From: Candidatus Yonathbacteria bacterium RIFCSPLOWO2_01_FULL_43_27
GTDB lineage: Bacteria; Patescibacteriota; Minisyncoccia; Phycocordibacterales; UBA1550
NCBI GenBank assembly: GCA_001823545.1
Contig: MHUV01000006.1
Span: forward strand, 91,437 to 142,524
Length of the DNA: 51,088 nt
Reading direction: 5' to 3'
The position numbers were made by a program, and so were the translations under genes. Each line of letters starts with the position of its first letter. Within the stretch, counting starts at the first letter, position 1. The notes beneath the pieces are model-generated. The model searched no databases. It was not told the DNA's origin and saw only the letters and a program-made list of their open reading frames with translations. This document shows positions 19,698 through 30,142 of this stretch, one piece after another.

Positions 19698-20894
19698 ATG
19701 CGCCCGCCCATTAAACAAATAGCAACAGGAATTGATGTTGGCACGCACGCGACACGTGTGGTCATTGCAGAACACACCAAAGGAGAAACGCTTCGTATCG
19801 TAGGAACAGGGTTTGCCGAGACACACGGTCTTCGCCACGGATACATCATCAACAAAGCGGACGCATCAAAGAGTATCAAAACAGCGCTTATACACGCAGA
19901 AAAAATGGCGGGTTTCAAAGTGAAGAATGCGCTGTTGTCGGTGGGTGGCGTAAGTATTGAATCACTCATTTCTCACGGCACTACCATCGTCTCGCGCGCA
20001 TCAGGAGAGGTTGAAGAACTTGATATCAAAAAAGCAATTCGTGAAGCAGAAGAAAACCTTCCTCGTATTACGAATAAACGAATCATTTACCGCATCCCGC
20101 TCCGCTATAAACTCGAAGGAAAAGAAGTGCTCGGTACTCCTCATGGCATGATCGGTACTAAACTCGAGGTAAAGATGCTTTTTGTTACGTGTCTCGAACA
20201 ACATTTAGACGATATGATGAAGACTATCGAGGACCTTGGTGTCGAAGTAGATGAGGTTGTTCCTTCATCTATTGCAGCCGGACACGTTGCTCTCAGCAAA
20301 AAACAACGCACGGTCGGTTCTGCGCTCGTAAATATTGGAGCAGAGACAGCGTCTATTGCAGTTTTTGAAAACGATATTCCCATCTCACTACAAGTCTTCC
20401 CGCTTGGTTCAACCGACATCACTAACGATATTGCCATCGGTCTTAAAATACCGCTCGAAGAAGCTGAGAAGGTAAAAATTACTGGAAACACACAACCAAC
20501 CCCCCTCGACAACAAACAGGCGCAGATTCGTTCTAAAAAGAAACTTGATGAAATCATTGAAGCGCGCTTGTGTGATATTTTTGAACTCGTCGAATCACAT
20601 CTTAAAAAAATAAATCGTAACGGACTGCTTCCCGCGGGCGTTATTTTGACGGGTGGTGGTTCTGGTATTGCAACCATCGAAGATATCGCGCGCGCCGTAC
20701 TCAAACTTCCTTCCTCAACGGCACAACCGATGATGATCGCCTCAACCGGGAAACACGCCGTTAAAGATTCTTCTTGGCTCGTTGCATACGGACTCTGTAT
20801 TCATGGTGTCAACAGACCTAAAGACCCAACCGAAGCTACCATGGGGAGTGCACTCAAAGTACTCAAAAGTTGGGTCAAACCTTTCTTGCCATAG
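19698..20894 (+). CDS. ftsA: Cell division protein FtsA
   Basis: GIDVGTHATRVVI, VNIGAETASIAVF, ILTGGGSGI, directly upstream of ftsZ. Confidence 0.93.
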   Translation: MRPPIKQIATGIDVGTHATRVVIAEHTKGETLRIVGTGFAETHGLRHGYIINKADASKSIKTALIHAEKMAGFKVKNALLSVGGVSIESLISHGTTIVSRASGEVEELDIKKAIREAEENLPRITNKRIIYRIPLRYKLEGKEVLGTPHGMIGTKLEVKMLFVTCLEQHLDDMMKTIEDLGVEVDEVVPSSIAAGHVALSKKQRTVGSALVNIGAETASIAVFENDIPISLQVFPLGSTDITNDIAIGLKIPLEEAEKVKITGNTQPTPLDNKQAQIRSKKKLDEIIEARLCDIFELVESHLKKINRNGLLPAGVILTGGGSGIATIEDIARAVLKLPSSTAQPMMIASTGKHAVKDSSWLVAYGLCIHGVNRPKDPTEATMGSALKVLKSWVKPFLP

Positions 20895-21036
20895 GATCTT
20901 ATTTTCTGTTTTTTACCTATAATGTTTACAGAAAATGGGTGAAAAGTCCCTTTTTTCTTGTATTTGTATTCCCTTCTCTATTCTGGTATCCTAAGGATAC
21001 TTTAGTGATTTAGTAGGTTAATATTACAATAAAATT

Positions 21037-22263
21037 ATGGCCAAGATAGAACCCGAAGTAGCAGCGTTTGCCCGCATCAAAGTAATTGGTGTTGGTGGAT
21101 CAGGAAAGAATGCCGTCAATCATATGATCAACTCAAAGATCAAAGGAGTTGAGTTTATTGTGATGAATACTGATGCCCAAGACCTCCATCACTCACTCGC
21201 ACCAAAAAAGATTCATATTGGTAAAAACCTCACGCGCGGTCTCGGTACGGGCATGAACCCAGAAATTGGACGCAAGGCTGCAGAAGAAACGAAGGAGGAA
21301 ATCCAAGGTGTCCTCAAAGGCGCAGATATGGTCTTTATCGCCTGCGGAATGGGAGGAGGTACGGGAACAGGCGCAGCGCCTATTGTTGCTGGTGTTGCAA
21401 AAGAACAAGGCGCACTCACGATTGGTGTGGTCACCAAGCCATTTATGTTTGAAGGTTCACATCGCGCACGTCTTGCTGAGCAAGGACTTGATGAACTCCG
21501 CAAGCAAGTTGATGCACTCATCGTGGTCCCTAACGACCGTATTATGAGTGTTGCTAATAAAGACACCACGTTTGCGTCAGCATTTATGATGTGCGACGAT
21601 GTATTGCGCCAGGCAGTCGAAGGCATTTCCGACCTTATTACCACCCCGGGTGTCGTTAATGTAGACTTTGCTGATATTCGCTCTGTCCTCTCAAACGCTG
21701 GTTCTGCACTTCTTGGTATCGGTTCCTCGACAGGAGACAACCGTGCACAAGAAGCAGCCCTCATTGCTATCAACTCACCGCTCCTTGATATTTCGGTTTC
21801 TGGCGCGAAAGGCGTACTCTTTGCTATTGCAGGAGGCGAAGACCTTCGTATGCACGAAATTCAAGATGCTGCAAAAATTATTACCGAGGCAATCGACCCT
21901 GATGCACGTGTTATTTTCGGTGCTATCCACGACGAGAAACTCAAAAAGAATGAAATCAAGATCACAGTTATTGCTTCTGGTTTTCCAGAAGGAATAGAGA
22001 AGAAAAATCTTTTTACTTCAAACGCGAATACCCAAAAACCGAACACGATGACCTCAATGCGTGAAGAAAAGAGAGAAATTCATCACAGTTTTACTGAACC
22101 AGAGACCAAGAAAGTTGAAATCGCGCAAGAAAAAAATAATGTGGTTGCGTCTGCTCCTGCAAAAAATACTACCCCAAAAGAACCGATCGCTATCATTGAC
22201 CTCGAGAACGAAAATGAAGAAGACTGGAGCGCAGTACCCGCATTTCTTCGCAGAAAGAAATAA
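21037..22263 (+). CDS. ftsZ: Cell division protein FtsZ
   Basis: IKVIGVGGSGKNAVNHM, GMGGGTGTGAAPIVA, C-terminal VPAFLRRKK. Confidence 0.97.
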   Translation: MAKIEPEVAAFARIKVIGVGGSGKNAVNHMINSKIKGVEFIVMNTDAQDLHHSLAPKKIHIGKNLTRGLGTGMNPEIGRKAAEETKEEIQGVLKGADMVFIACGMGGGTGTGAAPIVAGVAKEQGALTIGVVTKPFMFEGSHRARLAEQGLDELRKQVDALIVVPNDRIMSVANKDTTFASAFMMCDDVLRQAVEGISDLITTPGVVNVDFADIRSVLSNAGSALLGIGSSTGDNRAQEAALIAINSPLLDISVSGAKGVLFAIAGGEDLRMHEIQDAAKIITEAIDPDARVIFGAIHDEKLKKNEIKITVIASGFPEGIEKKNLFTSNANTQKPNTMTSMREEKREIHHSFTEPETKKVEIAQEKNNVVASAPAKNTTPKEPIAIIDLENENEEDWSAVPAFLRRKK

Positions 22264-22269
22264 TTTTTT

Positions 22270-23193
22270 ATGATTTACGACCTCATTATTATCGGGGGCG
22301 GACCAGCGGGCGCGGCAGCAGGGGTTTATGCAGCACGCAAGCGCCTTTCCTCTCTCCTTATCACGAACGCCTTTGGTGGACAGTCCTCTGTTTCTGACAA
22401 AATTGAAAATTGGATAGGAACCGTAGCAATATCAGGAGAACAGCTCGCGGAAAATCTTCGTTCTCACGTAGAAGCCTATGCGGGAGACTGTCTTGAAATC
22501 CGTAAAGGTGAATGGGTCACCGGCATTAAAAAAGAAGTAGAGCTTGTCACCGTAACCACCGACAAGGGTGAACATCAAGCACGTGCAGTCCTCATTGCCA
22601 CAGGGAGCCATCAACGCAAAATTACGGTTCCCGGTGCGGAAAAGTACGAACACAAAGGTATCACCTATTGTGCTTCGTGTGATGGCCCCATGTTTTCTGA
22701 TATGGATGTAGTCGTACTTGGTGCAGGCAACGCTGCGTTTGAGACTGCTTCACAACTTCTCGCATACACAAAAAGCGTCACCCTCATTCACCGTGGAGAC
22801 ACATTTCGTGCTGAACCTATTACTGTTGAAAAAGTTTGCCAGAACCCTCATATGTGCGTCATTAAGAACGCTGAGATTCTTGAGGTAAAAGGAGATGCAA
22901 TGGTGTCCTCGATCGTCTATAAAGACAAAATTTCTGGCAAGGTTGTCGAGCTTCCAACGCAAGGTATTTTTGTGGAAATTGGGCAACTTCCCAACACATC
23001 ATTTGTAAAAGATGTCGTTGAGCTGACTCCCTACGATCAAATTGTTATTGACCCACGTACCCAAAAAACTTCGGTATCAGGAATTTGGGCGGCTGGTGAT
23101 TGCACGGATATTCTCTACCACCAAAACAATATCGCTGCGGGTGACGCCGTACGCGCACTCGAAGATATTTACGTTACCCTTCGCACAAAGTAA
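22270..23193 (+). CDS. trxB: Thioredoxin reductase-like FAD-dependent oxidoreductase
   Basis: GGGPAGAAAGVYAAR, redox motif CASCDG, GAGNAAFE, GIWAAGDCTD. Confidence 0.88.
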   Translation: MIYDLIIIGGGPAGAAAGVYAARKRLSSLLITNAFGGQSSVSDKIENWIGTVAISGEQLAENLRSHVEAYAGDCLEIRKGEWVTGIKKEVELVTVTTDKGEHQARAVLIATGSHQRKITVPGAEKYEHKGITYCASCDGPMFSDMDVVVLGAGNAAFETASQLLAYTKSVTLIHRGDTFRAEPITVEKVCQNPHMCVIKNAEILEVKGDAMVSSIVYKDKISGKVVELPTQGIFVEIGQLPNTSFVKDVVELTPYDQIVIDPRTQKTSVSGIWAAGDCTDILYHQNNIAAGDAVRALEDIYVTLRTK

Positions 23194-23210
23194 AAAAGTT
23201 CACGAGTTAA

Positions 23211-24191
23211 TTAGTCTTGTTCGTCTGTCTCTTCCCCTATCTCGCCTTCTGCACCACGCGCGCACGCCTCGAGAATAGCATCTATATATCCTAAAAAGAT
23301 TTTTTCAATATTACTCCACGATTGTTTGATACGATGATCGGTCACACGATCTTGCAGCACATTGTAGGTACGAATTTTTTCTGAACGGTCACCGGTTCCT
23401 ATCTGATTCTTGCGCTCTGAAGCAACGGCGTTTTCTTTTTTCTCACGATCAATATCCTCGAGTCGTGCCGAGAGCATTGAAAGTGCTTTTTCACGGTTTT
23501 TGACCTGACTGCGCTCACTGGTACAACGCACCGCGATGCCGGTCGGTCGATGAATAATACGCACTGCCGTTTCTACCTTGTTTACATTTTGTCCTCCCGC
23601 ACCACCTGAACGAGAAAACTCCATTTCGAGATCTGCAGGATTAATCTCAAAATGCTTTTCTGGAAAAATAGGGAGTACTACCACGGATGCTGTTGAGGTA
23701 TGTACGCGTCCCATTTTTTCAGTCGCAGGAATACGCTGGATGCGATGCACGCCGGTCTCCCACTTGAGGAGATCGTACGCATCCTTTCCTTTTATCTCGA
23801 AAGAAGCCTCTTTGTATCCGCCCATTTCACTTAATGACTCATCTAGTTTTTTGAAATCCCAATTTTTCTTTTCTGCAAATCGTTCATACATCATCGCTAG
23901 ATCTTGCGCAAAAATTGCCGCCTCTTCACCACCTGCACCCGCACGCACTTCCAAGATGATCATTTTGGGTTTCTCTTCTTCCTCTTTGCCCGCCGAGACG
24001 ATATCGTTCATCTGCTTTTCAAGTGTTTCCATTTGCATGAGAAGAGTGTCGAGCTCACCTTTGCCAAGCTCTGCCATTTCAGGATCACTCTCTATCATAG
24101 TGCGCACCGAAGACTCCTCGCGAGAAAGTCGTTCATACTCTTCAGCAAGATATCGCGTCTTATGATTTGTTTTAAAAGCTTCAATGTCCAT
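23211..24191 (-). CDS. prfA: Peptide chain release factor 1
   Basis: GGQ in [28 protein letters not shown]. Confidence 0.94.
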   Translation of the reverse strand: MDIEAFKTNHKTRYLAEEYERLSREESSVRTMIESDPEMAELGKGELDTLLMQMETLEKQMNDIVSAGKEEEEKPKMIILEVRAGAGGEEAAIFAQDLAMMYERFAEKKNWDFKKLDESLSEMGGYKEASFEIKGKDAYDLLKWETGVHRIQRIPATEKMGRVHTSTASVVVLPIFPEKHFEINPADLEMEFSRSGGAGGQNVNKVETAVRIIHRPTGIAVRCTSERSQVKNREKALSMLSARLEDIDREKKENAVASERKNQIGTGDRSEKIRTYNVLQDRVTDHRIKQSWSNIEKIFLGYIDAILEACARGAEGEIGEETDEQD

Positions 24192-24272
24192 ACTCTGTAT
24201 TATCTCTTTTTATTTCACCTATGCAAAGCAAAAGCCCACAAAAGAAAAATTCGTGGGCTTGCTGTAACTCCG

Positions 24273-24482
24273 CTACTTCTTTGATGCAGATGCGCGCTTT
24301 TTGAAACGTTCCACGCGTCCACCCGTATCGAGAATCTTCTTCTCGCCGGTAAAGAATGGGTGACATGCGCTACAAATCTCAACATCAATCTTTGGAAGTG
24401 TTGAGCCTACAGTAAATTTTGACCCGCACGAGCAGGCAATCTTTGATTCTGGGTGATATGTTGGGTGTGTGTCTTTCTTCAT
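24273..24482 (-). CDS. rpmE: 50S ribosomal protein L31 (zinc-binding)
   Basis: [28 protein letters not shown], Cys pairs. Confidence 0.92.
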   Translation of the reverse strand: MKKDTHPTYHPESKIACSCGSKFTVGSTLPKIDVEICSACHPFFTGEKKILDTGGRVERFKKRASASKK

Positions 24483-24546
24483 AATAGATGGAATATACCA
24501 GAATAGCCTCTTTTTTGCAAGTAGTTTGCCACCCCTCTATTCTCAT

Positions 24547-24858
24547 GTGCGGGATACGAGACGCTACGCTATCTCACTCGTCGCTACGCTCCTCTTTAGA
24601 AACCCACGGTTTCTAACACTCGCTTCGCTCGCTGTTTTCCTCCACGGGGAACTCCCGTTCCCCGACCCCCTCCCGAGTTCGATTCTCGTATTCCGCACCA
24701 AAAAAACCTATGGTTTTTTGTGCGGAATACGAGAATCTGTCACGAGTTACTAAGTGTGCTCGGGCGAGTACGCCCTGTGCGCACTAAGTACTCTCGACCC
24801 CGCCTCAGCGACCCGCGTTGCGGGTACCCGCTTCCGGCCTTCGATTCTCGTATTCCGC
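24547..24858. repeat. tRNA-Gly 3'-half echo array
   Basis: Partial copies of the tRNA-Gly T-arm/acceptor in both orientations: GAGTTCGATTCTCGTATTCCGCAC (24675-24698), GTGCGGAATACGAGAATC (24720-24737), TTCGATTCTCGTATTCCGC (24840-24858), plus diverged TGCGGGATACGAGA (24547-24560). Confidence 0.85.
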
Positions 24859-24905
24859 GACAAAACATAATCACAAAACTCTTCTCGTTTTGCTCATTGT
24901 TTTTG

Positions 24906-24976
24906 TGCGGAATACGAGAATCGAACTCGTGTCTACTGCTTGGGAAGCAGTCATTCTACCACTAAATTAATTCCGC
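24906..24976 (-). tRNA. tRNA-Gly (anticodon CCC)
   Basis: GCGGAAT acceptor, loop TTCCCAA, T-arm GAGTTCGATTCTC; CCA not encoded. Confidence 0.93.
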
Positions 24977-24978
24977 AA

Positions 24979-25359
24979 TTATTGCCAGAGTCTTAAAATC
25001 GTCTGCCAAAAGCCCTGACGCTCTTCAGCTTCACCATTCTTACTTTTTTTGGTACTCTCGTCAACTATAACCACAACCTCCTCTCCTGGGCGCGCTACCG
25101 TAAACTTTTGCCTAATCTCCCCTTCTATTCCCTGCTCGCTCTTGAGACGCTCTACGCTCTGCTCAAGCTCGCGTGCATGTAGTGCAAGCTCCTCAAAGGA
25201 TTTCTCAACCTCTTTCTGCTCAGTACGCGCAATGTGTGCCTTTTGATACACCTGATACGTGCCTCGTGCAACAAAAATAAGGACAACAAGCAGCACAAAT
25301 AAGGTTGCCTTTGCATAGAGAATCTTGCGTAATTTTTTGCGCTCTTGAAATGGTATCAT
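24979..25359 (-). CDS. Septum formation initiator (DivIC/FtsL-like) small membrane protein
   Basis: N-terminal TM then heptad-rich coiled coil; start could be 25398 instead of 25359. Confidence 0.65.
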   Translation of the reverse strand: MIPFQERKKLRKILYAKATLFVLLVVLIFVARGTYQVYQKAHIARTEQKEVEKSFEELALHARELEQSVERLKSEQGIEGEIRQKFTVARPGEEVVVIVDESTKKSKNGEAEERQGFWQTILRLWQ

Positions 25360-25559
25360 TTCTCTTGTAGTATACCCAAATGAGTGAGTGATAAGCAAAT
25401 CCTAAATTTGTTTATCCGAACGAATGCAGGGTATATTGTACCCAGTTATATACCCAAATGAGTGGAGAAGGAGCAAATTCAGTACTTGCATCTTTACACA
25501 GAAACGATGTATATTGTACTTAATTATACAGAGTGCGATAATTACCAAACGAACAATTT

Positions 25560-25673
25560 ATGCTTTTTAATAAAAAATATAGAAAATATTGGAGCACGTT
25601 TGGCGCTGTTATAGGGATTCTTGTTGGCGCAAGCATGATACTTCTCTATTCCGCACCATCTCTCATCCAGTAA
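25560..25673 (+). CDS. Putative 37-aa single-TM small protein
   Basis: MLFNKKYRKYWSTFGAVIGILVGASMILLYSAPSLIQ, followed by a terminator hairpin. Confidence 0.5.
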   Translation: MLFNKKYRKYWSTFGAVIGILVGASMILLYSAPSLIQ

Positions 25674-25706
25674 ATAACAAGAAGGATAGTTACATAATAA
25701 ATAAAA

Positions 25707-25731
25707 CCGAGGACATTCCTCGGTTTTATTA
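25707..25731. terminator. Hairpin terminator
   Basis: AAACCGAGGACATTCCTCGGTTTTA. Confidence 0.75.
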
Positions 25732-25743
25732 TGTCACTACCCT

Positions 25744-27543
25744 TTATTCTCCTCCTTTTACCATTTTCAAAAATACCTCGTGAGGAATATCTACACTCCC
25801 CTGTGCTTTAAGTTTCTTCTTGCCACGCTTCTGTTTTTCCCATAGTTTCTTTTTACGTGAAATATCACCACCATACAAATACCCCGTCACGTCTTTCTTC
25901 ATTGCTGAAATAGTGCGCGACGAAATAATACGTCCCAATGCCTGTCCTTGAATTTTAACCGTAAAAAGTTGTTTCGGTAAAATACCGTGAAGTTTTTCTA
26001 CCATTTCTTCTGCTTCTTTTTCCACACGACGTCGTGAGACAACTTTCGAAAACGCAGGAACAATTTCCTCGGCAACAAGAATATCAAGACGCACCACATC
26101 TGCCGAACGCATACCCATAATCTCGTACGCGAGGGACGCAAACCCCGACGAGACGCTCTTTAAATTATCAAAGAAATTTCGCATAAGCTCGCGAAGGGGC
26201 ATTTCGATCTCGATGGTCGTACGATTGTCACCAAAGAGCTCCATATGCCCCACCACTGCCTCGTGATCATACAATAGCGTCATAATAGGGCTCACATAAT
26301 CAGGAGGTGTAATAATAGTCACCTTTGCCCATGATTCGAAAACTTTTGTCACTACTCCATAGTCAGGGAAAAGATGTGGCGAATACACAATATCGCGTTT
26401 ACCATTTTTAACCTCAACTTCATACGTGATAGACGGGGTCGTTACAATAAGCTCAAGGTTAAATTCTCGACGTAAACGCTCGGTAACAATCTCCATATGA
26501 AGCATGCCGAGAAAACCACAACGAAACCCCTTACCGAGCACTCCTGACTGTTCTTCTTCAAACGAAAGCGAGGAGTCTGAAAGACGCAAAATCTCAAGTG
26601 ACTGCTTGAGGAGCGTGAAATCGTCCGCACTTTCCGGATACACCGAAGCCCATACCACTGGTCGTGGTTTCATATATCCAGAAAGCGCTGGAAGCTTGCT
26701 TCTCTGTTCAAGAATGGTATCTCCCACCGAAGCGATCCCCGGTTTTTTCACTCCTGTTAAAATATATCCAATCTCACCTGCCGATATTTCATTCGTATCT
26801 GTCATATCAGGATGAAAGATTCCCACCCCAAGCGCGCCAAATTTTTCATCAGCTTGCGCAAAAGTAAGTGCATCATTTTTTGAAACACTTCCATCAAGTA
26901 CGCGAACATACACAATTACCCCCTTGTGGCTTGAATAGCCAAAATCAAACACGAGTGCCCGAAAAGGACCAGCTCCCCCATTATCAGAAACCGGCGCGGG
27001 AACCTGCTCAATAATTGCCGAAAGGATCTCGGGAACCCCCTGCCCTGTTTTACCCGACACCTCGAGTACCTCGCTTGAAGAAATATTTAACAACTTTGCA
27101 ACCTCCTCCTTCACTTCATCAGTGCGCGCAATAGGAGAATCTACTTTTGAAACTGCAGGAATAATAACGAGTCCCGCTTCACGTGCCATCGCGAGCACGG
27201 AAAGTGTCTGCGCCTGCACTCCTTGCGTTGCATCCACAAGAAGGATAGCTCCCTCCACCGCTTTCATTGCACGCGATACTTCGTACGAAAAATCGATGTG
27301 TCCTGGAGTATCAATAAGATTGAGAACATAGCGTGTTCCGTGATACTCGTGCTCCATGCGAACCGGCTGCATCTTGATAGTAATGCCTCGCTCACGCTCG
27401 AGCTCCATAGAGTCCAGCACTTGCTCCTTCATCTTGCGCACCTCTACCGTATGCGTTACTTCAAGCATACGATCGGCAAGTGTTGATTTACCGTGGTCGA
27501 TATGAGCGATAATAGAAAAATTGCGAATGTGTTTGAGGTCCAT
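25744..27543 (-). CDS. lepA: Elongation factor 4 (LepA)
   Basis: NFSIIAHIDHGKSTLADRML, DTPGHIDFSYEVSR, LepA C-terminal region; start trimmed to MDLKHIRN. Confidence 0.95.
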   Translation of the reverse strand: MDLKHIRNFSIIAHIDHGKSTLADRMLEVTHTVEVRKMKEQVLDSMELERERGITIKMQPVRMEHEYHGTRYVLNLIDTPGHIDFSYEVSRAMKAVEGAILLVDATQGVQAQTLSVLAMAREAGLVIIPAVSKVDSPIARTDEVKEEVAKLLNISSSEVLEVSGKTGQGVPEILSAIIEQVPAPVSDNGGAGPFRALVFDFGYSSHKGVIVYVRVLDGSVSKNDALTFAQADEKFGALGVGIFHPDMTDTNEISAGEIGYILTGVKKPGIASVGDTILEQRSKLPALSGYMKPRPVVWASVYPESADDFTLLKQSLEILRLSDSSLSFEEEQSGVLGKGFRCGFLGMLHMEIVTERLRREFNLELIVTTPSITYEVEVKNGKRDIVYSPHLFPDYGVVTKVFESWAKVTIITPPDYVSPIMTLLYDHEAVVGHMELFGDNRTTIEIEMPLRELMRNFFDNLKSVSSGFASLAYEIMGMRSADVVRLDILVAEEIVPAFSKVVSRRRVEKEAEEMVEKLHGILPKQLFTVKIQGQALGRIISSRTISAMKKDVTGYLYGGDISRKKKLWEKQKRGKKKLKAQGSVDIPHEVFLKMVKGGE

Positions 27544-27651
27544 AACCCACCAACCATACCATAAAATATCAGATGTTGTAATGGTTGACGTTTTCCATAT
27601 TTTGTGATTAACTGATTCTAGAAAATTCAAATATATCAATGGAGGTATATT

Positions 27652-28146
27652 ATGAAAGAAGTGCTCGTTCCTGCCAAGATCTTTAATGAAGAAGTGGGTG
27701 TAAGGCGTCTGCAAGCAATACTTGCTAGCATTATCGCGAATTCAATAAAGGACAGAATTAACAAAGAAATTACTCGTTGTATCAACAATAAAAGTGATTC
27801 TCCTTGGGTACAGCAGAAGCTTCCTTCTCGCATAATGCTGTCACTTTGTCGTTCGTCTGACGACAAGCTGTTACAAGGAAGCGAGGAAGAAGAGCTTGGT
27901 GAGCGCATAAACACTGCACTGTTCAGTAAAAAACACAGAGGCATAAACACTCCGATGGTTCTGTATTTCGAAATACTCGAAAGATATTTTCTCTTTAAGA
28001 GGTTACGGAATGCGGGACCGGAGCACAACGAAGACTGTATTATGATGGTCTTCTATGAGGCGGTACCGGAACAGCCAGATCTGCGCCTTCAGGAAATAAT
28101 GAGCAACGCTTTCAAGGGCGCAGGAGTATCTGTTATGGCAAAATGA
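27652..28146 (+). CDS. Hypothetical protein, 164 aa
   Basis: Strong SD (GGAGG) upstream; family not recognised. Confidence 0.65.
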   Translation: MKEVLVPAKIFNEEVGVRRLQAILASIIANSIKDRINKEITRCINNKSDSPWVQQKLPSRIMLSLCRSSDDKLLQGSEEEELGERINTALFSKKHRGINTPMVLYFEILERYFLFKRLRNAGPEHNEDCIMMVFYEAVPEQPDLRLQEIMSNAFKGAGVSVMAK

Positions 28147-28219
28147 GCATCGAAAAAGAAACGTAAAAACGGGTACGACGCACGCGCCATGCCCATTTTT
28201 TATCACATTCACCACAAAA

Positions 28220-29896
28220 CTATATCTCCTCCCGTTCAGGAACCACGACGCCAGATTTCCAGAACTTATTAAAGAGTGCGGCGCGAACTTCCTTGATATC
28301 CGTATTATTCATTAACTCAAGAATACACCACCACGCAAAAAGCCCCGCAACACCACCTGCAAGCCCCTGCAGAAAGATACCCCAGAATGTGTCGAGGTTG
28401 AGGTAAAGTCCAAACACTTCCAAAAATTCATACGCAACAATTCCTGCCATAAGAGCAGAAAACAAACCCTGAATGAGTGTTTTCTTGAGCGGTGAAAGAA
28501 TTGACCCAAAGCGTTTACGGAAAAGATAGACAAGAAGAAGGGTATTAAAAAACATACCAATAGAATATGCGAGCGGGAGCATCAATACTTCGGCGCCAGA
28601 CAAACTCTCTACGCGAAAAAGAGCAGTAATAAAATCTTGAAGAAAAACCGAGTGCTCAAACCATACCAAAAGACCGTACCCGCCCAAAATAATGATTACC
28701 GCAGATAAGGTATTCGCAATGAGCGGGATTTTATTATCCCCCGTCGCATAGAACCCACGCACGAAGAGAAGTCCAAGTGACTGCATCACAATAGAGAGCG
28801 TAAAGAGTGCGAGAGTTGCTGCCGTTAATCTCGTTGCCGTCCAATCAAATGAACCTGAACCAAGGATTACGCGCACGATCTGCGCACGAAGCACAATCAA
28901 GAGTACGAGTGCCGGAAGTGACCAAAAAATAATTGATTTCGCCGCACGAATAATTTGTTCAATAAATTTACCCATTTCATCACTCGCAAAATGTCGCGAA
29001 AGTGCTGGAAACGCTGCCGTCGCATACGAAACGCCAATGAGCGCAAGGGGTACTGACTGAAGATTGAGCGCAAAATTAAACACGGTCACCGATCCTTCAC
29101 TCATTCTTGCCGCCAGGACCACCAATGCCGAAAGGGCAACCTGGTTCACCGAAAGTCCAATCGTACGAGGGAGCGAAACACGGATAACTTCCCCAATGTC
29201 AGAAAACGAAGGCCTGAGTGACGCCATCAATGAAAATCCATTGCGTGAACTCACAAAAAAGTGAACAAAGAAATGAAGGAATGCACCAAGCACCACGCCC
29301 CCCGCGAGTCCTACGAGCCCAAATGCCGGATAGAAAAATATTGCACCGACAATAATACCTAAATTGTACAGCACTGGCGCAATAGAAAGTGCGAGAAACT
29401 TATGGAGCATTTGTGTAACACTCCCCAAAAGATTTGAAAGACTAAATAAAATTGGTGAAAGGAGGAGGATGCGTGTAACGAGTACGAGTTCATTAAGTGC
29501 TTGCCCCTCAAACGAAGGGAATAAAAACGGCGTAAGCCATGGAATGGCAAAGAAGAGCCCCGCACTCACCACAAGGAGTACAAAGAAAAAGAATGTAAAC
29601 ACGCCATTCAAAAACTTTTGCGCATGTTCATCGCTCTCCATCGCATATTTTGTAAGGATAGGAATAATGACGAGCGCTGACATAAATGAACCCACAATAG
29701 CAAACACAAAATCGGGAATACGAAATGCTGCATAATAAATATCGAGCGTACCACTCGCGCCAAAGGAGTGTGCCAACAACCGGTCTCGAAACAATGCAAC
29801 AATTTGTGAAAGAAACGTGAAGAGGGCGATCAAGATTGCTGCTTCGTGGAGACCACGCCATTCACGATTGAGAAGTGAGAAAAGTTTTTTTACCAT
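28220..29896 (-). CDS. murJ: Lipid II flippase MurJ/MviN
   Basis: Multi-TM, FLSQIVALFRDRLLAHSFG, DIYYAAFRIPDF; start trimmed to MVKKLF. Confidence 0.9.
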   Translation of the reverse strand: MVKKLFSLLNREWRGLHEAAILIALFTFLSQIVALFRDRLLAHSFGASGTLDIYYAAFRIPDFVFAIVGSFMSALVIIPILTKYAMESDEHAQKFLNGVFTFFFFVLLVVSAGLFFAIPWLTPFLFPSFEGQALNELVLVTRILLLSPILFSLSNLLGSVTQMLHKFLALSIAPVLYNLGIIVGAIFFYPAFGLVGLAGGVVLGAFLHFFVHFFVSSRNGFSLMASLRPSFSDIGEVIRVSLPRTIGLSVNQVALSALVVLAARMSEGSVTVFNFALNLQSVPLALIGVSYATAAFPALSRHFASDEMGKFIEQIIRAAKSIIFWSLPALVLLIVLRAQIVRVILGSGSFDWTATRLTAATLALFTLSIVMQSLGLLFVRGFYATGDNKIPLIANTLSAVIIILGGYGLLVWFEHSVFLQDFITALFRVESLSGAEVLMLPLAYSIGMFFNTLLLVYLFRKRFGSILSPLKKTLIQGLFSALMAGIVAYEFLEVFGLYLNLDTFWGIFLQGLAGGVAGLFAWWCILELMNNTDIKEVRAALFNKFWKSGVVVPEREEI

Positions 29897-29967
29897 ACTA
29901 CGAGAATATCTATAGAGTATACTCGCGAAACGAACCTCATGCAAACATATGTATTAGTGATTCTACT

Positions 29968-30015
29968 CCATCATCGACGTATAATATACTATAGTATATT
30001 ATACGTCGATGATGG
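29968..30015. repeat. Perfect 48-bp palindrome
   Basis: CCATCATCGACGTATAATATACTA + exact reverse complement TAGTATATTATACGTCGATGATGG. Confidence 0.95.
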
Positions 30016-30082
30016 GAAAATGTTTAGAAATATATGAGAATTCTTATAAGTAGGTGAACTTACACTATATGTGTAGGACGAG

Positions 30083-30109
30083 AAAACCCGCGGGTTTTCC
30101 GCGGGTTTT
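30083..30109 (-). terminator. Intrinsic terminator of rnpB
   Basis: Minus strand AAAACCCGCGGAAAACCCGCGGGTTTTC. Confidence 0.8.
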
Positions 30110-30142
30110 CATATGGTCTGTATCGATAAGCCGAATTCTGTA

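Noticed and set aside
19457-19969. 170-aa minus-strand ORF over ybeY/ftsA
   Set aside because: Antisense to two well-supported genes; no RBS or family signal.
24541-24980. Possible CRISPR array from repeated units near tRNA-Gly
   Set aside because: Repeats are tRNA 3' ends in both orientations with irregular spacing, with no uniform repeat/spacer pattern and no cas genes in the window.
25744-27714. N-terminal extension of LepA in the ORF track
   Set aside because: The extra 57 residues are non-conserved; EF4 starts at MDLKHIRNFSIIAHIDHGKST (27543).
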